Assembly: GCA_937927525.1 (NCBI GenBank)
Contig: CALBDR010000282.1
Location: forward strand, 1 to 6,986
Direction: 5' to 3'
Length of the DNA: 6,986 nt
DNA from: an uncultured Candidatus Melainabacteria bacterium
GTDB lineage: Bacteria > Cyanobacteriota > Vampirovibrionia > LMEP-6097
The notes under the pieces were generated by a model. The model ran no database searches, had not been told where the DNA came from, and saw only the letters and a program-made list of their open reading frames with translations. Both the position numbers and the translations under genes were made by a program. Shown here piece after piece: positions 4,455 through 6,986 of this stretch. Each line of letters begins with the position of its first letter. Position 1 is the stretch's first letter.

Positions 4455-4844
4455 ATGAAATTCCTAACTACCTATGTTGCAACATCTCGCGGAGAGTGTG
4501 ATCCTTCTGAGACTGTTGAGTATGTCAAAATGAATTCTTTAGATGAGGCCGTCGCTCTTGTAAAAGACTTACAGCTTGATGAAATTCATCGAATGCTTGC
4601 TGAAGAGTTTGACGATGATCCTCAAGAGGTTGAGGATAACTTTGACACAGCTTCAGAATTTTATCATGCAAGCGGAATAATGCCTGGCGGAGAAATTGGC
4701 TGGGTTGAGTGTGGAGAAGAAGGTTTGACGCTTGTTGTACAAGAAGGAAACAAGTGGTTTGATCTTCTTCAAGATACTGAGAAGTGGGATGAAGAAACTT
4801 TTGAAGAGTTTACAGAATTGATTCATTCTGACTACATGGTCTAA
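4455..4844 (+). CDS. Strongly acidic 129-residue protein, unknown function
   Basis: About 34 Asp/Glu against 7 Lys/Arg makes this the most acidic long protein of the window. The first 10 residues (MKFLTTYVAT) look like a beta strand, not a signal peptide. Helices are likely around 28-60, including AEEFDDDPQEVEDNF. A beta section follows (GEIGWVECGEEGLTLVV) and an acidic helix closes the chain (EKWDEETFEEFTELI). It could be a DNA-mimic or binding inhibitor, but this rests only on charge. Codons are more AT-rich than in the preceding genes. It is followed four bases later by the next gene. Confidence 0.82.
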   Translation: MKFLTTYVATSRGECDPSETVEYVKMNSLDEAVALVKDLQLDEIHRMLAEEFDDDPQEVEDNFDTASEFYHASGIMPGGEIGWVECGEEGLTLVVQEGNKWFDLLQDTEKWDEETFEEFTELIHSDYMV

Positions 4845-4848
4845 TAAT

Positions 4849-5178
4849 ATGGGAACACCAGCACAAACACAAAACGCATACGCAGCCTTTGACACTAAAG
4901 AGCAAGCAAAGAATGCTGCTCGGATCTTTGTCAAGTGGGTACAGAATCTTGAAGATGGAAGATGTGATGAGTCTCTCAAAGGAGATTACAACATCAACTC
5001 TATAACTGTTCTGGATAGCTTGGTTCAGTTTAGTGCCGAATCAGGACGAGTTCAAAATCTCCAGTGGCAGCTTGAGAATGTCAGAGACTTCTTCAAAGAG
5101 TTGGAAGGATGTGCTGAGTTTAATGCAGACATTGTGATCATGGATCCTCAGGATTCAGTTTACTGGTCAAAGGAATAG
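4849..5178 (+). CDS. Alpha-beta protein of 109 residues, unknown function
   Basis: The protein begins MGTPAQTQNAYAAFDTKEQA. An N-terminal strand (NAYAAF) leads into a helix (KEQAKNAARIFVKWVQ). A strand (INSITVLDSLVQFSAE), a second helix (QWQLENVRDFFKELE) and a final strand (ADIVIMD) follow. This beta-alpha-beta-beta-alpha-beta order is what a ferredoxin-like fold would give, though no family was recognised. It has two cysteines and no catalytic motif. Translation probably follows from the gene at 4455, whose stop is four bases upstream; no Shine-Dalgarno sequence is seen. The tRNA gene starts 12 bases after its stop. Confidence 0.8.
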   Translation: MGTPAQTQNAYAAFDTKEQAKNAARIFVKWVQNLEDGRCDESLKGDYNINSITVLDSLVQFSAESGRVQNLQWQLENVRDFFKELEGCAEFNADIVIMDPQDSVYWSKE

Positions 5179-5190
5179 TTTTCTCTCTAA

Positions 5191-5263
<73 letters not shown>

Positions 5264-5270
5264 TTGAGAG

Positions 5271-5299
5271 TTGCCTTGTCCTTTGATCTCTCTGATAGT
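5271..5299 (+). promoter_or_regulatory. Promoter module, copy 9 (microprotein 5306)
   Basis: TTGCCT, 17 bases, GATAGT, then only six bases (ATTTGC) to ATG 5306. With usual spacing the A of the ATG would be the first transcribed base. The conserved CTGTT is missing. Confidence 0.7.
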
Positions 5300-5305
5300 A
5301 TTTGC

Positions 5306-5380
5306 ATGATTGAAAACATCCTGTTCGTCAGCATCATCACCATCCTCATCCCCACTGTGATTGTTTGGATGTGGGATTGA
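5306..5380 (+). CDS. 24-residue single-span membrane microprotein
   Basis: MIEN is followed by an almost unbroken hydrophobic run, residues 5-22 (ILFVSIITILIPTVIVWM), then Trp-Asp and stop. The length suits one membrane span, with a Pro near its middle. The negative residues at both ends give no clear orientation. Its own promoter module lies directly upstream and the next begins one base after the stop, which argues that the tiny frame is a real gene. Phages use such peptides for lysis control, superinfection exclusion or modifying host membrane proteins; nothing here picks between them. Confidence 0.68.
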   Translation: MIENILFVSIITILIPTVIVWMWD

Positions 5381-5381
5381 G

Positions 5382-5410
5382 TTGCCTTGTCCTTTCCAAA
5401 CCCCTATACT
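5382..5410 (+). promoter_or_regulatory. Promoter module, copy 10 (gene 5421)
   Basis: TTGCCT, 17 bases, TATACT, CATTCCTGTT, ATG at 5421. It has the best -10 hexamer of the set, five of six bases of TATAAT. Confidence 0.8.
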
Positions 5411-5420
5411 CATTCCTGTT

Positions 5421-5723
5421 ATGAATAAGAAACAACTCAAAGCAATTGGTCTGGCTGTTCAGAAAGCCTCTGACAAGTGGCTCAAAACCTCCACCAAAGT
5501 CTGGAAAGATCATCCTGATGATCTGCATGGGATTCTGAAATGTGCCTATGCTGATGCCAGGGATATGTTCCTGGTTGGTGCTCTGATCCAAAATGGAGAG
5601 GTCAACAGAGCCTACAAGCTGGCTGACTCTCTGGACACCATCATCAGAGATGCCATCCCTTCCATTGCTTGGCAGTTGATGGAGACTGAGCACTTTGGTC
5701 GCAACAAAAGCATTTGGGATTGA
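5421..5723 (+). CDS. Helical protein of 100 residues, unknown function
   Basis: The protein begins MNKKQLKAIGLAVQKASDKW, with a basic N-terminal half and an acidic C-terminal half. Helices cover most of the length: about 3-28, 33-60 (DDLHGILKCAYADARDMFLV) and 62-92 (AYKLADSLDTIIRDAI). It is likely a small all-alpha bundle. It has one Cys and no enzyme motif, signal or membrane span. The start is fixed by the promoter module. The opening codons ATGAATAAG are shared with several module-driven genes. The stop TGA overlaps the -35 of the next promoter. Only one CpG occurs in the whole gene. Confidence 0.82.
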   Translation: MNKKQLKAIGLAVQKASDKWLKTSTKVWKDHPDDLHGILKCAYADARDMFLVGALIQNGEVNRAYKLADSLDTIIRDAIPSIAWQLMETEHFGRNKSIWD

Positions 5724-5748
5724 CTTGTCCTAAGAAACTTCAGAGAAT
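5720..5748 (+). promoter_or_regulatory. Promoter module, copy 11 (gene 5759)
   Basis: TTGACT, 17 bases beginning TGTCC, GAGAAT, CAATACTGTT, ATG at 5759. TGA within the -35 is the stop codon of the preceding gene. It is the closest relative of the startless copy at 621. Confidence 0.65.
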
Positions 5749-5758
5749 CAATACTGTT

Positions 5759-6082
5759 ATGAATAAAGGTATCAAAGCAATCAGTGCAAAGGGTCTGTCA
5801 AAGCAAGCCAAAGTCCAAGTCCTTCACATGGATGACTACTTTGGTGATGGCAATGCATACACTTCTAAACCTGTCGCTTTTGGCAAGTTCATGGAGGAGC
5901 TGGCTGAAGACTTGGAGATGGAACTTCAGAAGGATGGTGTGACTGCTGTCTGGGAGGATGATGATGGAGAAGAACAAACCTCCAATCTCCTTCAGGAGTG
6001 GTACTATGGCAGTGGTGATGGAGATGAGAACTTTGTCATGTTGACTGTGGTGGATGGCAAGATTGTGACAGTTCATCCTTGA
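5759..6082 (+). CDS. Acidic 107-residue protein, unknown function
   Basis: A short basic N-terminus (MNKGIKAISAKGLSKQAK) precedes an acidic body. A strand near residues 19-23 (VQVLH) is followed by a helix (FGKFMEELAEDLEMELQ), an exposed strand with DDDGEE, a second short helix (SNLLQEWYYG) and a final hairpin (FVMLTVVDGKIVTV). This is a mixed alpha/beta fold with no recognised family. The sharp split between a basic head and an acidic body is notable. The start is set by the promoter module, with ATGAATAAAGG typical of the set. It contains only one CpG. Its stop lies in the -35 of the next promoter. Confidence 0.82.
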   Translation: MNKGIKAISAKGLSKQAKVQVLHMDDYFGDGNAYTSKPVAFGKFMEELAEDLEMELQKDGVTAVWEDDDGEEQTSNLLQEWYYGSGDGDENFVMLTVVDGKIVTVHP

Positions 6083-6107
6083 TCAGTCCAACAAGATCAC
6101 AGATACT
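6079..6107 (+). promoter_or_regulatory. Promoter module, copy 12 (genes 6118-6787)
   Basis: TTGATC, 17 bases, GATACT, CAATACTGTT, ATG at 6118. The first bases of the spacer are AGTCC rather than TGTCC. The stop codon of the preceding gene overlaps the -35. It heads three genes. Confidence 0.65.
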
Positions 6108-6117
6108 CAATACTGTT

Positions 6118-6291
6118 ATGAATATCAACACACTCATCAAGAAACTTCAATCCTACCAGAAGGAGGGAGTTAAACAAGTCTTCTTCCAAGACTACTGCTG
6201 GAACAATCTGGAGGTGGAGTTCCAACAACTCTCTGAGAATCAACTCTGTTTGGTGATCTCTGAAGACCTCATGGATGGAGGGAACGAATAA
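6118..6291 (+). CDS. Small alpha-beta protein, unknown function
   Basis: This encodes 57 residues beginning MNINTLIKKLQSYQKEG. A first helix (about 4-15) is followed by strands (KQVFFQDY, LEVEFQQL, QLCLVISED). This helix-then-sheet order with a short acidic end (DLMDGGNE) fits small phage proteins that describe or bind a partner rather than enzymes, but I cannot name it. Two cysteines are present. GGAGG near its 3' end (about 6278-6282) lies at a workable distance from the next ATG, and its TAA overlaps that start as TAATG. Confidence 0.75.
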   Translation: MNINTLIKKLQSYQKEGVKQVFFQDYCWNNLEVEFQQLSENQLCLVISEDLMDGGNE

Positions 6292-6599
6292 TGAAAGTCC
6301 TCAAAGTCGAAACTCAACCTATCAACAACCACAAGAGGGTGACAGCTCACTGCTACATCTTCCCTGTGGGAGAAGGAATCCTTGACAACCTGATGAATCG
6401 ACGCAATCGTCCTCACCTTGAGTGGAAGAAGCTGATGCCTGAGATTCTTCAGAAGGCTGGCTTCACTGAGAAAGAGATCAGTCAGGTCAAACCTTCTTGG
6501 TCTCAGAAGTGTGGCTGTGCATGTGGCTGCTCTCCTGGGTTCAAACTCAAAGGAGCTTCGACTCGAAAGGGAGATGTCTTTGCAGATATTCAGAACTGA
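6291..6599 (+). CDS. Small protein with dense Cys motif, probable metal binder
   Basis: This encodes 102 residues. An N-terminal strand pair (MKVLKVETQP, RVTAHCYIF) leads to a helical middle (LEWKKLMPEILQKAGF) and then a Cys-x-Cys-x-Cys-x-Cys cluster at about residues 74-80, KCGCACGCSPGF. Four cysteines at every second position followed by Ser-Pro-Gly-Phe suggest a metal or iron-sulfur ligand set, or a redox site, and the cluster is unlikely by chance. No family name is claimed. The start follows GGAGG and overlaps the previous stop; the stop overlaps the next start (TGATG). Confidence 0.82.
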   Translation: MKVLKVETQPINNHKRVTAHCYIFPVGEGILDNLMNRRNRPHLEWKKLMPEILQKAGFTEKEISQVKPSWSQKCGCACGCSPGFKLKGASTRKGDVFADIQN

Positions 6600-6787
6600 T
6601 GACAACGAATTTCGAAACAGTGCCCGCTCTCATCACGGCTCTCAGAGCCAGGGAATCAATGGTGTACTGGCAGGTCAAAGATTTGGAAAAAGCATATCAC
6701 AGAAACAACGACGACATGAATGTCGTCGAGAAGTTGGAGGAAGCTTTCGAAACACTGGATGCTCTCGCTAGTGTTCTCGCTGAGTAA
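6599..6787 (+). CDS. Small helical protein, unknown function
   Basis: This encodes 62 residues beginning MTTNFETVPALITALRARES. The rest is acidic helix (WQVKDLEKAYHRNNDDMNVV, then EKLEEAFETLDALASVLAE) with heptad-like Leu/Val positions, consistent with a helical hairpin or short coiled coil. The frame extends upstream to 6497 inside the previous gene, but the TGATG overlap and the repeated pattern here favour ATG 6599. CpG becomes frequent again in this gene, in contrast to the genes at 5421-6291. It is the last gene of the unit and of the window. Confidence 0.72.
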   Translation: MTTNFETVPALITALRARESMVYWQVKDLEKAYHRNNDDMNVVEKLEEAFETLDALASVLAE

Positions 6788-6788
6788 A

Positions 6789-6875
6789 TAAGAGAGCCTT
6801 ATTCATAACACAACTGGGGGTCTCAGTAGCCGATGCCAAGGTGGGGCGGTGCTGCTGGGGCCTCCTTCTCTCTTA
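6789..6875 (+). ncRNA. Large structured RNA element after the last gene
   Basis: An outer stem TAAGAGAG (6789-6796) pairs with CTCTCTTA (6868-6875). Inside it a 15-pair stem joins 6816-6830 with 6851-6865, including several G-U pairs, around a G-rich 20-base loop. The G-U pairs indicate that the plus-strand RNA, not the DNA, is the structured form. It may protect or terminate the mRNA of the last unit, or be an independent RNA. No known RNA class was recognised. Confidence 0.45.
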
Positions 6876-6955
6876 AGAACACAAACTCAGTTCTCATTCT
6901 CAAGTCAGTCTGATCAGCCAATCTGCACTGCTGTCACAGGATGCCAAAACAAATC

Positions 6956-6985
6956 GATTCTAGGCGGGTTTAAACGCCAAGAATC
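6956..6985. terminator. Hairpin at window edge, possibly a leftward terminator
   Basis: GATTCT pairs with AGAATC and GGCG with CGCC, interrupted by one A-A mismatch, around GGTTTAAA. On the minus strand it is followed by a T-rich GATTTGTTTT tail, which suits a terminator for a leftward gene lying beyond the window. A plus-strand role cannot be judged because the sequence ends. Confidence 0.45.
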
Positions 6986-6986
6986 A

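Noticed and set aside
6833..6913. A 26-codon frame MPRWGGAAGASFSL in the trailing region
   Set aside because: It lies within the stem-loop, has no promoter module or ribosome site, and its Gly/Ala content comes from the G-rich structure.

Overview
The window looks like an accessory or early region of a large tailed bacteriophage genome, or of a phage-like element. It holds about 20 very small genes (24-185 codons). Nearly all lie on the + strand and are packed end to end or overlapping by one base, with a tRNA gene embedded among them. No protein could be assigned to a family with a known reaction. Many are small, strongly acidic or helical proteins of the kind large phages carry in their early regions. 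The host cannot be named. Most starts lack a good Shine-Dalgarno sequence, so a host with weak dependence on it (for example cyanobacteria) is possible, but this is a guess.

Layout. Bases 1-340: a leftward gene for a 90-residue charged helical protein (stop 68, start 340). Bases 341-866: a gene-free divergent region holding a polypyrimidine tandem repeat, a startless copy of the promoter module, a strong hairpin terminator, a second hairpin and a reverse promoter copy. Bases 867-6787: about 20 rightward small genes in roughly 13 transcription units, with a CAU-anticodon tRNA at 5191-5263. Bases 6788-6986: no gene, but a long imperfect hairpin (6789-6875) and a second hairpin at the edge (6956-6985).

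The most striking feature is a module that recurs 12 times in front of genes: TTGCCT, a 17-base spacer beginning TGTCC, a hexamer such as GATACT or TATACT, then usually 10 bases ending CTGTT, then ATG. The spacer is 17 bases in every copy. Every downstream hexamer keeps A at its second position and T at its sixth, the two hallmark bases of a sigma70 -10 element. These are therefore best read as promoters. With normal start-site spacing the mRNA would begin 0-4 bases before the ATG, so most genes here appear to make leaderless or nearly leaderless transcripts. Genes without a module (1895, 2127, 3356, 4014, 4250, 4849, 6291, 6599) follow the previous gene directly, usually with TAATG or TGATG overlaps, and probably rely on translational coupling.

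A thirteenth copy of the module (621-649) has no ATG and would start transcription at a G-rich structured stretch, a candidate small RNA. A fourteenth points left (847-819) into the divergent region. CpG dinucleotides are nearly absent from about 1-660 and 5381-6290 but common between them, which suggests a mosaic of segments with different histories.
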